From contig NZ_RIAX01000001.1 of NCBI RefSeq assembly GCF_003719725.1, positions 1 to 64,000 on the forward strand: a DNA stretch of 64,000 bases, read 5' to 3'. This document shows positions 18,280 to 27,058 of the stretch, in pieces. Numbering within the stretch: the first letter of the stretch is position 1; each line of letters begins with the position of its first letter. The notes under the pieces are model-generated. The model saw only the letters and a program-made list of their open reading frames with translations. It was not told the DNA's origin and did no database searches. The translations under genes were made by a program, and so were the position numbers. Source of the stretch: Planococcus salinus (GTDB taxonomy: Bacteria > Bacillota > Bacilli > Bacillales_A > Planococcaceae).

Positions 18280-19134
18280 ATGGAATGGATATTGCATAAC
18301 GATCAATTTATTCAGGAAGAAGATTTAAAAATTTCGATGGAAGACAGAGGCTATCAATTCGGTGATGGGATTTACGAAGTGATCCGTGTCTACGAAGGGA
18401 ATCTGTTTACAGCAGAAGAACATATCGACCGCTTTTACGAAAGTGCAGAGAAAATCAAAATCGTCATTCCTTATACAAAAGATGTGTTTCACAAATTGAT
18501 GTATGATCTGGTGGAAAAAAACGAAATAGATAACGGCATAGTATATGTTCAAATGACAAGAGGCTGTGCACCGCGTGTGCATCAATTTCCGGCGGATTGT
18601 CCTCCGGTGATTGTCGCCAATACAAAATCGATGGAACGGCCTGTTGAAGCAATGCGCTCAGGTGTGCAGACGAAATTCGTGGAAGATGTCCGCTGGCTGC
18701 GCTGCGACATCAAGAGCCTGAATTTGCTGGGCAATGTTCTGGCTAAACAGGAAGCGTATGAAGAAGGATTATTTGAAGCGATTCTTCACCGCGGAGAAAC
18801 GGTGACAGAAGGCTCGTCTTCGAATATGTACGGCATCAAAAATGGCGTACTCTACACCCATCCTGCCACAAATCTCATTTTGAACGGCATTACACGCCGG
18901 GTGATACTGGAACTTTGCAAAGAGCAGGGGATTGAAGTGCAGGAAACAGCGTTTACTAAATCTGAAGCGCTGGAAATGGATGAGTTCTTCATGTCTTCAA
19001 CAACATCGGAAGTAATGCCGATCATTGCTATTGACGGTCACAAAATTGGCTCAGGGGTTCCTGGGGAATTAACGAAAAAACTTCAAAAAGCCTTTGAGGA
19101 AAAATTAAAGTTAACAGGCAATGTGAATGTCTGA
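18280..19134 (+). CDS. dat: D-amino-acid transaminase
   Basis: A fold-type IV PLP enzyme of 284 residues. Counting from ATG 18280 puts the PLP lysine in CDIKSLNLL at position 145, the number used for Bacillus D-amino-acid aminotransferase, which supports this start over the TTG at 18274. The phosphate-binding region EGSSSNMYGI follows. The enzyme interconverts D-alanine and 2-oxoglutarate with pyruvate and D-glutamate, supplying D-Glu for peptidoglycan. It is the second gene after pepV, suggesting peptide-derived amino acids feed wall precursors (inference). Confidence 0.93.
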   Translation: MEWILHNDQFIQEEDLKISMEDRGYQFGDGIYEVIRVYEGNLFTAEEHIDRFYESAEKIKIVIPYTKDVFHKLMYDLVEKNEIDNGIVYVQMTRGCAPRVHQFPADCPPVIVANTKSMERPVEAMRSGVQTKFVEDVRWLRCDIKSLNLLGNVLAKQEAYEEGLFEAILHRGETVTEGSSSNMYGIKNGVLYTHPATNLILNGITRRVILELCKEQGIEVQETAFTKSEALEMDEFFMSSTTSEVMPIIAIDGHKIGSGVPGELTKKLQKAFEEKLKLTGNVNV

Positions 19135-19147
19135 CAAGCAATAGAAA

Positions 19148-19180
19148 AGTGACTGGCTGAAGCCGGTCACTATTTTTTTG
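19148..19180 (+). terminator. Rho-independent terminator of pepV-dat
   Basis: AGTGACTGGC-TGAA-GCCGGTCACT (one G-T pair) followed by ATTTTTTT. Confidence 0.85.
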
Positions 19181-19218
19181 TGCCTGCTCAAATGATAAAC
19201 TGATGAGAGGTGATTATT

Positions 19219-19758
19219 TTGTCAAAGCATTATTTTATCGGCATCAGTATCCCGTTGCCAGTCGCGAAGAAATTGGATGACAAAAGAAAAGAATGGAACT
19301 TGAAGAGCCATAAGCGCTACACACCGTTTGTGGATATGCACATCACGCTGCTGTTTATCGGAAATGATCCGAACGGAGAAATTGAGGCAGTGGCAAAAGC
19401 ATTGGAAACGGTCAAGCAAGCACCTTTTGAACTGGTGATCAACGGTGTGGAAACGTTCGGCAATCCAAAGACTCCGCGGATCATCTATGCTTCTCTGCAG
19501 GAAAGCGAGGAGCTTAATCGGTTGCATGAGCAAATCCAGCAAACGGTTCTGCCGTATCACTTAAGCCCGGACACCAAAAGGTTTGTGCCACATATTACAC
19601 TCGCCGGGAAATGGGCGGGAGGGCCACCCATCAGCGGAGAACTTGAAATTGAGCCTTTGTCTTTCAGCGTGAACGAATTTTCCTTGTTTGAAATCCATCC
19701 CCGGGAAGTGCCACGATACATCCCGATAGCTACGTATCCATTAACAGAAGGCGTGTAA
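19219..19758 (+). CDS. thpR: RNA 2',3'-cyclic phosphodiesterase (2'-5' RNA ligase family)
   Basis: A 2H phosphoesterase of 179 residues. Both HxT motifs are present: MHITLLF at about residue 43 and PHITLAGKW at about residue 129, each supplying a catalytic histidine. ThpR (B. subtilis YtlP type) hydrolyses 2',3'-cyclic phosphate ends of RNA and can ligate tRNA halves in vitro. The start is probably TTG 19219 with GAGAGGTGAT 6 bases upstream; the GTG at 19210 overlaps that site. The next gene, a lipid kinase, starts 54 bases later, an order also found in B. subtilis. Confidence 0.9.
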   Translation: MSKHYFIGISIPLPVAKKLDDKRKEWNLKSHKRYTPFVDMHITLLFIGNDPNGEIEAVAKALETVKQAPFELVINGVETFGNPKTPRIIYASLQESEELNRLHEQIQQTVLPYHLSPDTKRFVPHITLAGKWAGGPPISGELEIEPLSFSVNEFSLFEIHPREVPRYIPIATYPLTEGV

Positions 19759-19812
19759 AGCTTGTTTCTGCTACGGTGAGAAGCAGCCCAAAGCCTCAAA
19801 AGGTGAGGTCAA

Positions 19813-20727
19813 ATGAAGATAGCATTCATCATTAATCCGGAAGCCGGAAATGGGAAATCAGTAAAGAAATGGCGGGCTTTTGAAAAGACTATTCATTTTC
19901 CATATGAAAAAACTGTGACACGCTATCCAGGCCATGCCATCGAGATTGCAGAATCATACCGCCGACGAAAAGAAGAGTGGTTGCTGATCGGCTTTGGCGG
20001 CGATGGCACATTACGGGAAATTATTGCGGGAGCAGCAGGAAGCGGGCAGTTGATCATTGGTTTTATCGCGGCAGGGTCCGGAAACGATTTCGCCAGAGGA
20101 TTCCAGGTATTTCGCAATGCGGATGAAATCGTCGGATTCCTGAATGACCCAAAATTCCGGAAAGAAGATTTAGGCGAGTTTTCGAATGGCCAGTCGTTTC
20201 GTTTTGTCAGCAGTTCCGGCATCGGGTTTGATGCGGAGATTTCTGTCCTCGTCAATCGCTCTCCGATGAAGAAATGGCTGAATACGATTCGTTTGGGCAA
20301 ACTGGTATATTTAATATACGTCATCAAAACGCTGATCCGATTCGATAAATTTCGACTGATTGTAGAAGAAAGCGGGACAACTTCCTGTTATAATGATGTG
20401 TGGTTTGCGACTGTCAACAATCAGCCGTATTTTGGCGGCGGCATGAAAATTTCGCCTCAGTCCAAAACGAACGACGGTTTATTGGAGCTGACAGTTGTCC
20501 ATCAGATTTCCAGATTGAAACTTTTGTTTGTTTTCGGTACTGTATTTACAGGAAAACACACCCGGTTTAAAGAAGTCATTCAATTCAGCGGAAACGCCTT
20601 TCGTCTGAATACAGAGAAGGAAGTTTTTCGGCATGTCGATGGCGACTTCGCCGGAAAGACACCGAAAGATAATTTCGTCACTTATTCCATAAGCAGGCAA
20701 CATTGGAATTCAGCAAATACAGAATAG
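19813..20727 (+). CDS. Diacylglycerol kinase family lipid kinase (YtlR-like)
   Basis: A 304-residue member of the DAGK catalytic family. The N-terminal [12 protein letters not shown] and the nucleotide-binding [12 protein letters not shown] (about residues 57-68) are diagnostic, and the GSGNDFARG motif follows near residue 93. The C-terminal half is a beta-sandwich ([25 protein letters not shown]). Family members phosphorylate diacylglycerol or related lipids at the inner membrane leaflet. The true DAG kinase DgkB is similar, so the substrate is uncertain. The gene overlaps nothing; trmB begins 14 bases after its stop. Confidence 0.85.
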   Translation: MKIAFIINPEAGNGKSVKKWRAFEKTIHFPYEKTVTRYPGHAIEIAESYRRRKEEWLLIGFGGDGTLREIIAGAAGSGQLIIGFIAAGSGNDFARGFQVFRNADEIVGFLNDPKFRKEDLGEFSNGQSFRFVSSSGIGFDAEISVLVNRSPMKKWLNTIRLGKLVYLIYVIKTLIRFDKFRLIVEESGTTSCYNDVWFATVNNQPYFGGGMKISPQSKTNDGLLELTVVHQISRLKLLFVFGTVFTGKHTRFKEVIQFSGNAFRLNTEKEVFRHVDGDFAGKTPKDNFVTYSISRQHWNSANTE

Positions 20728-20741
20728 AAAGAGGATGCAAA

Positions 20742-21392
20742 ATGAGAGCACGTTATAAACCATGGGCTGCGGATTTGATCGAGTCCCATCCGGAAATCAT
20801 TATTCCCGATCCGGAAAACTTCAGAGGCCGCTGGCATGAAGTATTTGGCAATGACCACCCGCTTCACATAGAAGCTGGCACTGGAAAAGGCCGTTTTATA
20901 ATTGGCATGGCCAAAGCGAATCCGGAGGTCAATTACATTGGCATCGAATTGTTCGACAGTGTAATTGTCACTGCACTTGAAAGGGTGTTGGAAGAACCGG
21001 CAGGAGTTCCGAATTTGCGTTTGCTGCGTGTAAACGCAAAAGACTTGGGAGAATACTTTCAGCAGGGGGAAGTGGACCGGCTGTATTTGAATTTTTCAGA
21101 TCCTTGGCCAAAGACCCGTCATGCCAAACGGCGTTTGACACATGAAAGTTTTTTGAAATTATACGAAACCGTTCTGCCAAGTGAGGGAGAAATTCATTTC
21201 AAGACCGATAACCGCGGACTTTTCGAATATTCACTCACGAGCATTTCTGAATATGGTATGTTATTAAAAGATGTATCGCTTGATTTGCATGCCAATGAGC
21301 CGGAATGGAACATCATGACCGAATACGAAGAGAAGTTTTTGAAAAAAGGCCAGCCGATTTACCGGCTCGAGGCGCAATTTCAAAGCAACTAA
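20742..21392 (+). CDS. trmB: tRNA (guanine-N7-)-methyltransferase
   Basis: A 216-residue SAM-dependent methyltransferase that makes m7G46 in the tRNA variable loop. Motif I is [11 protein letters not shown] (about residues 43-53), and the family-specific [16 protein letters not shown] lies near residue 117-132. The C-terminal [13 protein letters not shown] and TEYEEKF segments are also conserved. ATG 20742 with AGAAAGAGGATG upstream gives the standard length; upstream starts extend into the lipid kinase gene. It is probably cotranscribed with the lipid kinase. Confidence 0.95.
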   Translation: MRARYKPWAADLIESHPEIIIPDPENFRGRWHEVFGNDHPLHIEAGTGKGRFIIGMAKANPEVNYIGIELFDSVIVTALERVLEEPAGVPNLRLLRVNAKDLGEYFQQGEVDRLYLNFSDPWPKTRHAKRRLTHESFLKLYETVLPSEGEIHFKTDNRGLFEYSLTSISEYGMLLKDVSLDLHANEPEWNIMTEYEEKFLKKGQPIYRLEAQFQSN

Positions 21393-21413
21393 TTCTGTAG
21401 GGGGAGTTAAGGG

Positions 21414-22262
21414 ATGGAGAAATTTCAATTTCACGATATGACGTTGACATGGCTTGACGGAGGAACGACTTATCTGGACGGCGGCGCGATGTTTGGGGTA
21501 GTGCCAAAAGTGGTCTGGTCAAAGAAGTACCCGGCAAATGAACAAAATCAGATTGAATTGACAACGCATCCGGTTTTGGTGCAGTACGAGGGTCACAATA
21601 TCCTGATCGACAGCGGATTGGGTGACGGCAAGCTGACCGAACGGCAGATGCGCAACCTGGGGGTGTCGGACCAGTCGCGTCTGGATGAAGAACTGGCTGA
21701 GCTCGGTTTGACTGTAGAGGATATCGACACAGTGTTAATGACGCATCTGCACGGGGATCACGCAGCGGGATTGACGAAATGGCAAGGCGACCAATTGATT
21801 CCCGCTTTTCCAAATGCGACAATCCACGTTTCGGCTGTCGAATGGAATGAAATGCAAAATCCGAACATCCGTTCAAAAAACACCTACTGGAAAGAGAACT
21901 GGGAACCGATTGTTGATCAGGTGGAAACATTTGAAGGGGAAAGATCATTGTTTGGCACGATTACAATGATACATACCGGCGGTCATTCCGACGGCCACAG
22001 TGTGATCAAAATGACAAGCGGGGGTGAAACAATCCTGCATATGGCCGACATCATGCCAACTCACGCCCACAAAAACCCACTGTGGGTGCTGGCTTATGAC
22101 GATTATCCGATGACTTCCATTTTTGCAAAAGAAAAGCTGATGAAAGAAGCGTTGGAAAATGGCTATTACTTCAGCTTTTACCACGATGCATTCTACCGGA
22201 TCGTAAAGTGGAGTGCTGATGGCAAGGAAATAGTCGAATCCGTGAAGCGGAAAGACATGTAA
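21414..22262 (+). CDS. ytnP: Metallo-beta-lactamase-fold lactonase YtnP
   Basis: A 282-residue MBL-fold hydrolase. The dinuclear metal motif [10 protein letters not shown] (about residues 106-115) has the HxHxDH pattern; further ligands are in [11 protein letters not shown] and [11 protein letters not shown]. subtilis YtnP is a lactonase reported to degrade acyl-homoserine lactone-type signals, and the N-terminus ([20 protein letters not shown]) matches that subgroup. Real substrates in this organism are unknown. A GGGGGAG site precedes the ATG. The stop codon (22260-22262) coincides with the left edge of the repeat element that fills the gap to the convergent PepSY gene. Confidence 0.88.
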   Translation: MEKFQFHDMTLTWLDGGTTYLDGGAMFGVVPKVVWSKKYPANEQNQIELTTHPVLVQYEGHNILIDSGLGDGKLTERQMRNLGVSDQSRLDEELAELGLTVEDIDTVLMTHLHGDHAAGLTKWQGDQLIPAFPNATIHVSAVEWNEMQNPNIRSKNTYWKENWEPIVDQVETFEGERSLFGTITMIHTGGHSDGHSVIKMTSGGETILHMADIMPTHAHKNPLWVLAYDDYPMTSIFAKEKLMKEALENGYYFSFYHDAFYRIVKWSADGKEIVESVKRKDM

Positions 22263-22540
22263 AAAGGGGCTGTTTCATAAGCCTCAAAACTTAAAAACAC
22301 GACGGAAAATGAATGATTTTCCGTCGTGTTTTTCTATGGGATTATATTGCTGTAGTATCTTTATTTCTTTATTGGCGGATGGGAATGGAAGCGGCGACGC
22401 CTGCGGGATAGCTCGGCGCAAGCCCTGGCAGTTGGCAGCGCGACGTCCTGTCGCGCCAACTGCATGACCCACATCCTGTGGGCCCGCAAGCGTCCGCTGA
22501 AATGGACAGGAGCCTTCACTTTTGAGACAGCCTCTTTTTA
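22261..22540. repeat. Palindromic intergenic repeat element with flanking inverted repeats
   Basis: The outer arms are AAAAAGGGGCTGTTTCA (22261-22277) and TGAGACAGCCTCTTTTT (22523-22539), near-perfect inverted copies. Within lie an A/T-closed hairpin (22293-22335) and a GC-rich core (22389-22500) with several hairpins: GCAGTTGG...CCAACTGC (22428-22463) closes over GCGAC/GTCGC, and CCCACATCCTGTGGG forms another. The core's ends, GAAGCGGCGACGCCTGCGGG and CCCGCAAGCGTCCGCTG, are imperfect inverted copies. Similar GC-rich elements are, to my knowledge, common between genes in Bacillales. It occupies the whole space between two convergent stop codons. Confidence 0.6.
22293..22335. terminator. Bidirectional terminator inside the repeat element
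   Basis: AAAAACACGACGGAAAAT pairs perfectly with ATTTTCCGTCGTGTTTTT across GAATG. It probably ends ytnP transcription. Confidence 0.85.
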
Positions 22541-22852
22541 TGATTTCGTTACTTCAAGGATAGCTCCTGTATAAGCATCCGCGACAAACTCGAATTGCTC
22601 CAATTCATCTTGGCGGTGGCGTGTGATGCCGCCTTTGTAAACTTCAGTTGTAACCGCATGCTGTTTGTACGGTTCGGTTTTCATGTAAATCCAGGACCCG
22701 TCGATTGGCCCTTCTTCTTTAAAAGAAGATTTGACGTGTTTCAGCACGTCATCTGCTGAATGATACGTTTGTCTGCGGTCATAGACCTCTTTGATTAAAT
22801 ATGTAGCAGCTACTCCTGTGATGAACCCAATCAATAAATCACGATTTTTCAC
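22538..22852 (-). CDS. Small membrane-anchored PepSY-domain protein
   Basis: A 104-residue protein. The N-terminus (MKNRDLLIGFITGVAATYLI) is a signal anchor, and the rest is a single PepSY-like domain ending in FEFVADAYTGAILEVTKS, the typical beta-hairpin with the D-x-x-T-G motif. PepSY domains often modulate proteases or bind the cell surface; this one's role is unknown. The start is GTG 22852 with AGGAGGG 6 bases upstream. Its stop codon lies at the edge of the neighbouring repeat element. Confidence 0.75.
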   Translation of the reverse strand: MKNRDLLIGFITGVAATYLIKEVYDRRQTYHSADDVLKHVKSSFKEEGPIDGSWIYMKTEPYKQHAVTTEVYKGGITRHRQDELEQFEFVADAYTGAILEVTKS

Positions 22853-23020
22853 AATTATCCCTCCTATACTTACTGAATAAATTGTAACATAAATCCATAT
22901 CCATCACGTCGTGAAAACGCCAAAGAAAGCAAATCTTTCGTCAAACGAAATAGAAAGGTGGAAATGATTTGCTAAAAGCTCTAAACTGTTAACATGAACG
23001 CTTTTAGGAGGAATCAGCAG

Positions 23021-24094
23021 ATGAATAACGAGACGTTGGATCTATTCAAGACTTTAACGGAACTGCCAGGTGCGCCCGGCAATGAACACGCAGTCAGAAA
23101 GTTTATGAGACAGGAACTCGAAAAATACTCTGATGAAGTTATTCAAGACAACCTCGGCAGTATTTTCGGCGTCAAGCAGGGTCCGGACAACAGTCCGCGT
23201 GTCATGGTGGCAGGCCATATGGACGAAGTCGGGTTCATGGTTACACAAATCACCGATAATGGCATGATCCGTTTCCAGCCCCTGGGTGGTTGGTGGAATC
23301 AGGTGATGCTGGCGACGCGTGTGGAGATTATCGCAGGAGAACGCACAATACCGGGCGTGATCGGCTCAATTCCGCCACATCTATTAAACGAGGAAACGCG
23401 GAAAAAGCCGATGGAGATAAAAAATATGCTCATCGATATCGGAGCGGATGACCGTGAAGATGCTTTGTCTTTCGGTGTAAAGCCCGGTCAGCAAATCGTA
23501 CCGTTCAGCCCGTTCACGCCTATGGCAAACGATAAAAAAATCATGGCAAAAGCATGGGATAACCGATATGGCTGCGGTTTGGCAGTCGAGTTATTAAAAG
23601 AACTGAAAGGTGAGAAATTGCCGAATCAGCTGTTTTCGGGAGCTACGGTCATGGAGGAAGTCGGTCTTCGAGGTGCTCAAACAGCTGCGAACATGATCGA
23701 TCCGGACATTTTCTTCGCACTCGATGCCAGCCCGGCAAATGATGCCAATGGTGACAAGAACGAATTCGGTCAACTGGGGAAAGGGACGTTGCTGCGCATT
23801 CTGGATAAAAGCATGGTGACACATCGCGGCATGCGCGAATTTGTCTTGGATACGGCTGAGACACACAACATCCCGTATCAGTATTTTGTCTCTCAGGGCG
23901 GGACGGATGCAGGCCGGGTCCATACGTCGAACCAAGGCGTTCCAAGTTCAGTCATCGGCATCTGTTCGCGTTATATCCATACGTCCTCATCGGTTATTCA
24001 TACGGATGATTATGCGGCGGCAAAAGAATTGCTGACGAAATTGGTCAAAGCTGCCGATCAGACGACCATTGACACTATAAAGCAAAATAGTTAA
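23021..24094 (+). CDS. M42 family glutamyl aminopeptidase / endoglucanase-like (YtoP)
   Basis: A 357-residue cobalt/zinc aminopeptidase of the M42 family. Metal-site segments are visible: [10 protein letters not shown] (first His-x-Asp), AWDNRYGCG (bridging Asp), EEVGLRGAQ (catalytic Glu pair) and the late [10 protein letters not shown] with the last His. M42 enzymes form large tetrahedral complexes that trim peptides in the cytosol. The start is ATG 23021, 8 bases after TAGGAGG; an ATG at 22994 would put the strong ribosome binding site inside the gene. It is followed by an A/T-flanked terminator. Confidence 0.9.
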   Translation: MNNETLDLFKTLTELPGAPGNEHAVRKFMRQELEKYSDEVIQDNLGSIFGVKQGPDNSPRVMVAGHMDEVGFMVTQITDNGMIRFQPLGGWWNQVMLATRVEIIAGERTIPGVIGSIPPHLLNEETRKKPMEIKNMLIDIGADDREDALSFGVKPGQQIVPFSPFTPMANDKKIMAKAWDNRYGCGLAVELLKELKGEKLPNQLFSGATVMEEVGLRGAQTAANMIDPDIFFALDASPANDANGDKNEFGQLGKGTLLRILDKSMVTHRGMREFVLDTAETHNIPYQYFVSQGGTDAGRVHTSNQGVPSSVIGICSRYIHTSSSVIHTDDYAAAKELLTKLVKAADQTTIDTIKQNS

Positions 24095-24122
24095 AAAAAG
24101 TGCCTGCGGGCTCTTTTTTTTT
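24093..24122 (+). terminator. Rho-independent terminator of the M42 peptidase gene
   Basis: AAAAAAGTGCC-TGCG-GGCTCTTTTTT, paired except for one internal T/T mismatch, followed by more T. Confidence 0.7.
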
Positions 24123-24138
24123 GAAAGGAATGGAAAGA

Positions 24139-24660
24139 ATGAACAGGTTACAAGTTGCGGTGGCTTCAAAAAATGCGGCGAAAATCAAAGCTGTGGAAGC
24201 TGTGCTGGAAGAGCTGGAGTTCGATTTTGCATTAGCCTCTGTTGAGACGGATTCAGGAGTTGCTGCTCAGCCGCTGTCCCAAATAGAAACACGCCGGGGA
24301 GCAATCAACCGGGCGCAACAGGCACTAGGCGAAGGAATGGATTTCGCCATTGGACTCGAAGGCGGCGTCTACGAACTGGAAGAGACGATGTATTTGTGCA
24401 ATTGGGGCGCATTGGCAGCTGCAAACGGTCAACTGTTAACAGCTGGAGGCGCTCAAATCAGATTGCCTGAGGAAATTGGGCGTCAATTGAAAAACGGTAT
24501 GGAACTGGGACCTGTGATGGACCGTTATGCAAATGAGACTGGAATCCGCCACCATAAAGGAGCCGTCGGTATATTGACGGCTGGTTTGGTTAACCGGAAC
24601 GAAATGTTCGAACATGTAGTGAAGCTTTTGATGGGCCAGTACTTAAGGCACAGCGATTAA
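24139..24660 (+). CDS. DUF84 family nucleotide phosphatase (YjjX-like)
   Basis: A 173-residue protein of the DUF84 (ITPase/XTPase-like) family, related in fold to Maf and HAM1. The N-terminal VAVASKNAAKIKAVEAVL and the central FAIGLEGGVYELEETMYLCNW are the recognisable blocks. E. coli YjjX hydrolyses ITP and XTP, cleaning non-canonical purines from the nucleotide pool; extending this here is inference. The start is ATG 24139, 9 bases after AAAGGA; an alternative ATG is at 24130. A lipoprotein gene begins about 60 bases downstream. Confidence 0.8.
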   Translation: MNRLQVAVASKNAAKIKAVEAVLEELEFDFALASVETDSGVAAQPLSQIETRRGAINRAQQALGEGMDFAIGLEGGVYELEETMYLCNWGALAAANGQLLTAGGAQIRLPEEIGRQLKNGMELGPVMDRYANETGIRHHKGAVGILTAGLVNRNEMFEHVVKLLMGQYLRHSD

Positions 24661-24720
24661 GTTGCATGTGGAAAGAAACATCTTTAAAATAAGGACTAGT
24701 AGAGATAGGGAGGAATGAGC

Positions 24721-25236
24721 GTGCCTCGAAAAGGATTGATTATTTCTTTGTTTTCACTGATTGCCTTACTGGCTGGGTGTGGACAAACGCAGGAAGAGCG
24801 AGTAGAAGAAGGGCTGGCGGATGCGCGTGCTGCTTTTGAGCAGGAGCCGGTTGATACAAACGAGACGGTGAACGGAACGGATTTATATCTTCCAGGAGCC
24901 TATACCATAGAAGAGCCGTCGGATGCCAATAATATTGTCATTACCAGAGGCAGTGATTCCTATGTATTATTTTTAAATCCAAATGAATCAAATGACAGCA
25001 CATTTTTCTATGAACTCCAGAAAGCCAACGATGACCAGGAATGGGTGGCAGATGAGACGTTTGAGCAAAACGGTCGTTTTGGATTCGCCACTGTCAGAGA
25101 AATAGCGGAAGACCGCTATGAAATCGTCGCCAGTGAAGGCGGAGCGAAAATGACAACAATATCCGAAGAAAGCGGCATTGCCGATAACATGGATTGGATG
25201 ATGACGACAGTCCGTTCAATAGATTCGGAAGAATAG
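24721..25236 (+). CDS. Putative lipoprotein
   Basis: A 171-residue predicted lipoprotein with signal KGLIISLFSLIALLAGCGQ; the lipobox LAGC puts the acylated Cys at residue 18. The mature part starts with an acidic helix (EERVEEGLADARAAFEQE) and then a beta-rich domain. I do not recognise a named domain. GTG 24721 is preferred because AGGGAGG lies 8 bases upstream; the ATG at 24715 is too close to it. The gene ends 9 bases before the thioredoxin-like gene ytpP, so they are likely in one operon. Confidence 0.7.
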   Translation: MPRKGLIISLFSLIALLAGCGQTQEERVEEGLADARAAFEQEPVDTNETVNGTDLYLPGAYTIEEPSDANNIVITRGSDSYVLFLNPNESNDSTFFYELQKANDDQEWVADETFEQNGRFGFATVREIAEDRYEIVASEGGAKMTTISEESGIADNMDWMMTTVRSIDSEE

Positions 25237-25245
25237 GTGATCAGC

Positions 25246-25563
25246 ATGAGGAAATTACAATCTACAGAAGAATTTAAGCAATTGGCTGCCGACGAAGCGG
25301 CTGTATTTATGTTTACCGCAGGATGGTGTCCGGATTGCCGGGTCATTGATCCGATTATGCCGGAAATCGAGGAGAAATTCGGTGACTTGGTGTTTGTCTC
25401 AGTTGACCGTGATGAATTCATCGATTTATGCGGAGAACTGGGCATTTTTGGCATTCCAAGTTTTCTTGCCTTTAAAAATAGCGAAGAAGTGGGCCGTTTT
25501 GTCAGCAAGGACCGGAAAACCCAAGAAGAAATTGAAGCTTTTTTAACCAAACTGCCGCAATAA
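25246..25563 (+). CDS. ytpP: Thioredoxin family protein YtpP
   Basis: A 105-residue thioredoxin-fold protein with active site CPDC in FTAGWCPDCRVIDP (about residues 27-40) and a cis-proline loop in FGIPSFLAF. CPDC differs from the CGPC of thioredoxin A. B. subtilis YtpP is a thioredoxin-like protein linked to low-molecular-weight thiol redox control. I use ATG 25246 with GGTGA upstream; the GTG at 25237 would overlap the previous stop region. The gene lies in the order ytpP-ytpQ-ytpR-sftA-murC. Confidence 0.88.
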   Translation: MRKLQSTEEFKQLAADEAAVFMFTAGWCPDCRVIDPIMPEIEEKFGDLVFVSVDRDEFIDLCGELGIFGIPSFLAFKNSEEVGRFVSKDRKTQEEIEAFLTKLPQ

Positions 25564-25569
25564 CAATAC

Positions 25570-25606
25570 AACGGTTCGCCTTTTACAGGTTGAACCGTTT
25601 GTTTTA
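25570..25606 (+). terminator. Possible weak terminator/attenuator between ytpP and ytpQ
   Basis: AACGGTTC (25570-25577) pairs with GAACCGTT (25592-25599), followed by TGTTTT. The loop is long (14 bases, with a possible CC/GG extension), so partial read-through is likely. Confidence 0.45.
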
Positions 25607-25625
25607 TGAGAAAGGATGGAAACAC

Positions 25626-26450
25626 ATGAGTAAAATGAAATCGACCGAATTGATATCTATATTAAAAGAAAAGATGCCCCATAACCATTGGGATTGGAGA
25701 CATGACCGGGAAAAAGATACGTTGCGGATCCAGAATGAAGCATTGAACAACGGAATGACCATTTCCTTGCCGCAAGTGATCAATCGCTATGAGTCGAAAG
25801 GGGACGCAGCCATCGATGAAATTGTCTACACCATCACAGAAACATTCACAGCAATGGAAAAAGAGGCGCAAGGCCAGTTGAAGTCCAGTGAGCATATTTA
25901 TCCAGTGATCCGTTCTACTTCTTTCCCGACTGAATCGAAAGAAGGGCACCAGTTCATCACGATGGAGCACACGGCTGAAACACGGGTGTTTTTTGCTCTG
26001 GATGCCGGTACTACCTATCGCTTAATTGATGAAAATGTGTTAAATTCATTAAGTCTCACAGAAGAGCAATTGAAAGAAATTGCGAAATTCCAAGTGAGAA
26101 AATTGAAAACAGCGGTCAAACAAGACCAGGTGGCTGGCAATGTGTTTTATTTCTTAAATGAAAACGACGGCTATGATGCTTCCCGAATTCTGAATGAATC
26201 GTTCCTGAAAGATATGAAGAAAAGAGTGGAAGGGGACATGACTGTTTCGGTTCCGCACCAGGATGTGCTGATCATCGGAGACATCCGCAATGAGACCGGT
26301 TATGATGTACTGGCTCAAATGGCGATGAGTTTCTTCACCAACGGAAAGGTCCCGATCACTTCATTGTCTTTTATCTATGAAAATGACCAATTAGAGCCGA
26401 TTTTCATCATGGCGAAAAATAAACCGAACAAGGAGAACGATAAAAAATGA
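25626..26450 (+). CDS. ytpQ: DUF1444 family protein YtpQ
   Basis: A 274-residue cytoplasmic protein of the DUF1444 family, with the N-terminus LKEKMPHNHWDWRHDREKDT and the conserved ending TSLSFIYENDQLEPIFIMA. No catalytic residues can be assigned and the function is unknown. ATG 25626 follows GAAAGGATGG at about 7 bases. Its stop overlaps the ytpR start by 4 bases (ATGA, 26447-26450), indicating translational coupling. Confidence 0.85.
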   Translation: MSKMKSTELISILKEKMPHNHWDWRHDREKDTLRIQNEALNNGMTISLPQVINRYESKGDAAIDEIVYTITETFTAMEKEAQGQLKSSEHIYPVIRSTSFPTESKEGHQFITMEHTAETRVFFALDAGTTYRLIDENVLNSLSLTEEQLKEIAKFQVRKLKTAVKQDQVAGNVFYFLNENDGYDASRILNESFLKDMKKRVEGDMTVSVPHQDVLIIGDIRNETGYDVLAQMAMSFFTNGKVPITSLSFIYENDQLEPIFIMAKNKPNKENDKK

Positions 26451-27052
26451 ATGCTTTCTATAACAAACAAGGCATAGGTGATGTGCTGTTGGTCCAACTG
26501 CAACCGGAAAATCCAAATAAAACCAAGGTCGATCTGCACGGCGATGTTGCATTGTTGAAAGACGAGGCCGACACGTTAGTGGGATTCAACCTTTTCAATG
26601 CTTCCGGCTATATCGATTTGCAGGATGAGACAGTCCAAGTAACGGAAGACATGGTGACAGCAATGCAAAACGCATTGGAGAAAAACGGAGTCGACTACAC
26701 ATTGGAAGTTGACCTGTCTCCTAAATTCGTTGTCGGATACGTGGAATCAAAAGAAAAGCACCCAAATGCCGATAAATTGAATATCTGTCACGTCACAGTT
26801 GGCACGGAACAATTGCAGATCGTTTGCGGTGCGCCGAATGTGGATCAGGGACAAAAAGTGGTGGTTGCCAAAGTGGGTGCCGTCATGCCATCCGGAATGG
26901 TCATCAAAGACGCCGAATTGCGCGGAGTTCCATCCAGCGGAATGATCTGTTCCGCCAAAGAACTGGCATTGCCGGATGCTCCTCAGGAAAAAGGGATTCT
27001 TGTACTTCCTGAAGATGCTGAAGTAGGTTCATCATTCGAAGTAAAGGCGTGA
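26447..27052 (+). CDS. ytpR: tRNA-binding domain protein YtpR
   Basis: A 201-residue protein whose C-terminal half is an EMAP/tRNA-binding OB fold like that in the PheRS beta subunit: KFVVGYVESKEKHPNADKLN at about residue 94-113, ICHVTVGTEQLQIVCGAPNV, then SGMVIKDAELRGVPSSGMIC. The N-terminal DUF4479 region is a small alpha/beta domain. It presumably binds tRNA, but no enzymatic role is known. It is coupled to ytpQ by an ATGA overlap and separated from sftA by 6 bases. Confidence 0.9.
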   Translation: MNAFYNKQGIGDVLLVQLQPENPNKTKVDLHGDVALLKDEADTLVGFNLFNASGYIDLQDETVQVTEDMVTAMQNALEKNGVDYTLEVDLSPKFVVGYVESKEKHPNADKLNICHVTVGTEQLQIVCGAPNVDQGQKVVVAKVGAVMPSGMVIKDAELRGVPSSGMICSAKELALPDAPQEKGILVLPEDAEVGSSFEVKA

Positions 27053-27058
27053 CGCGGT

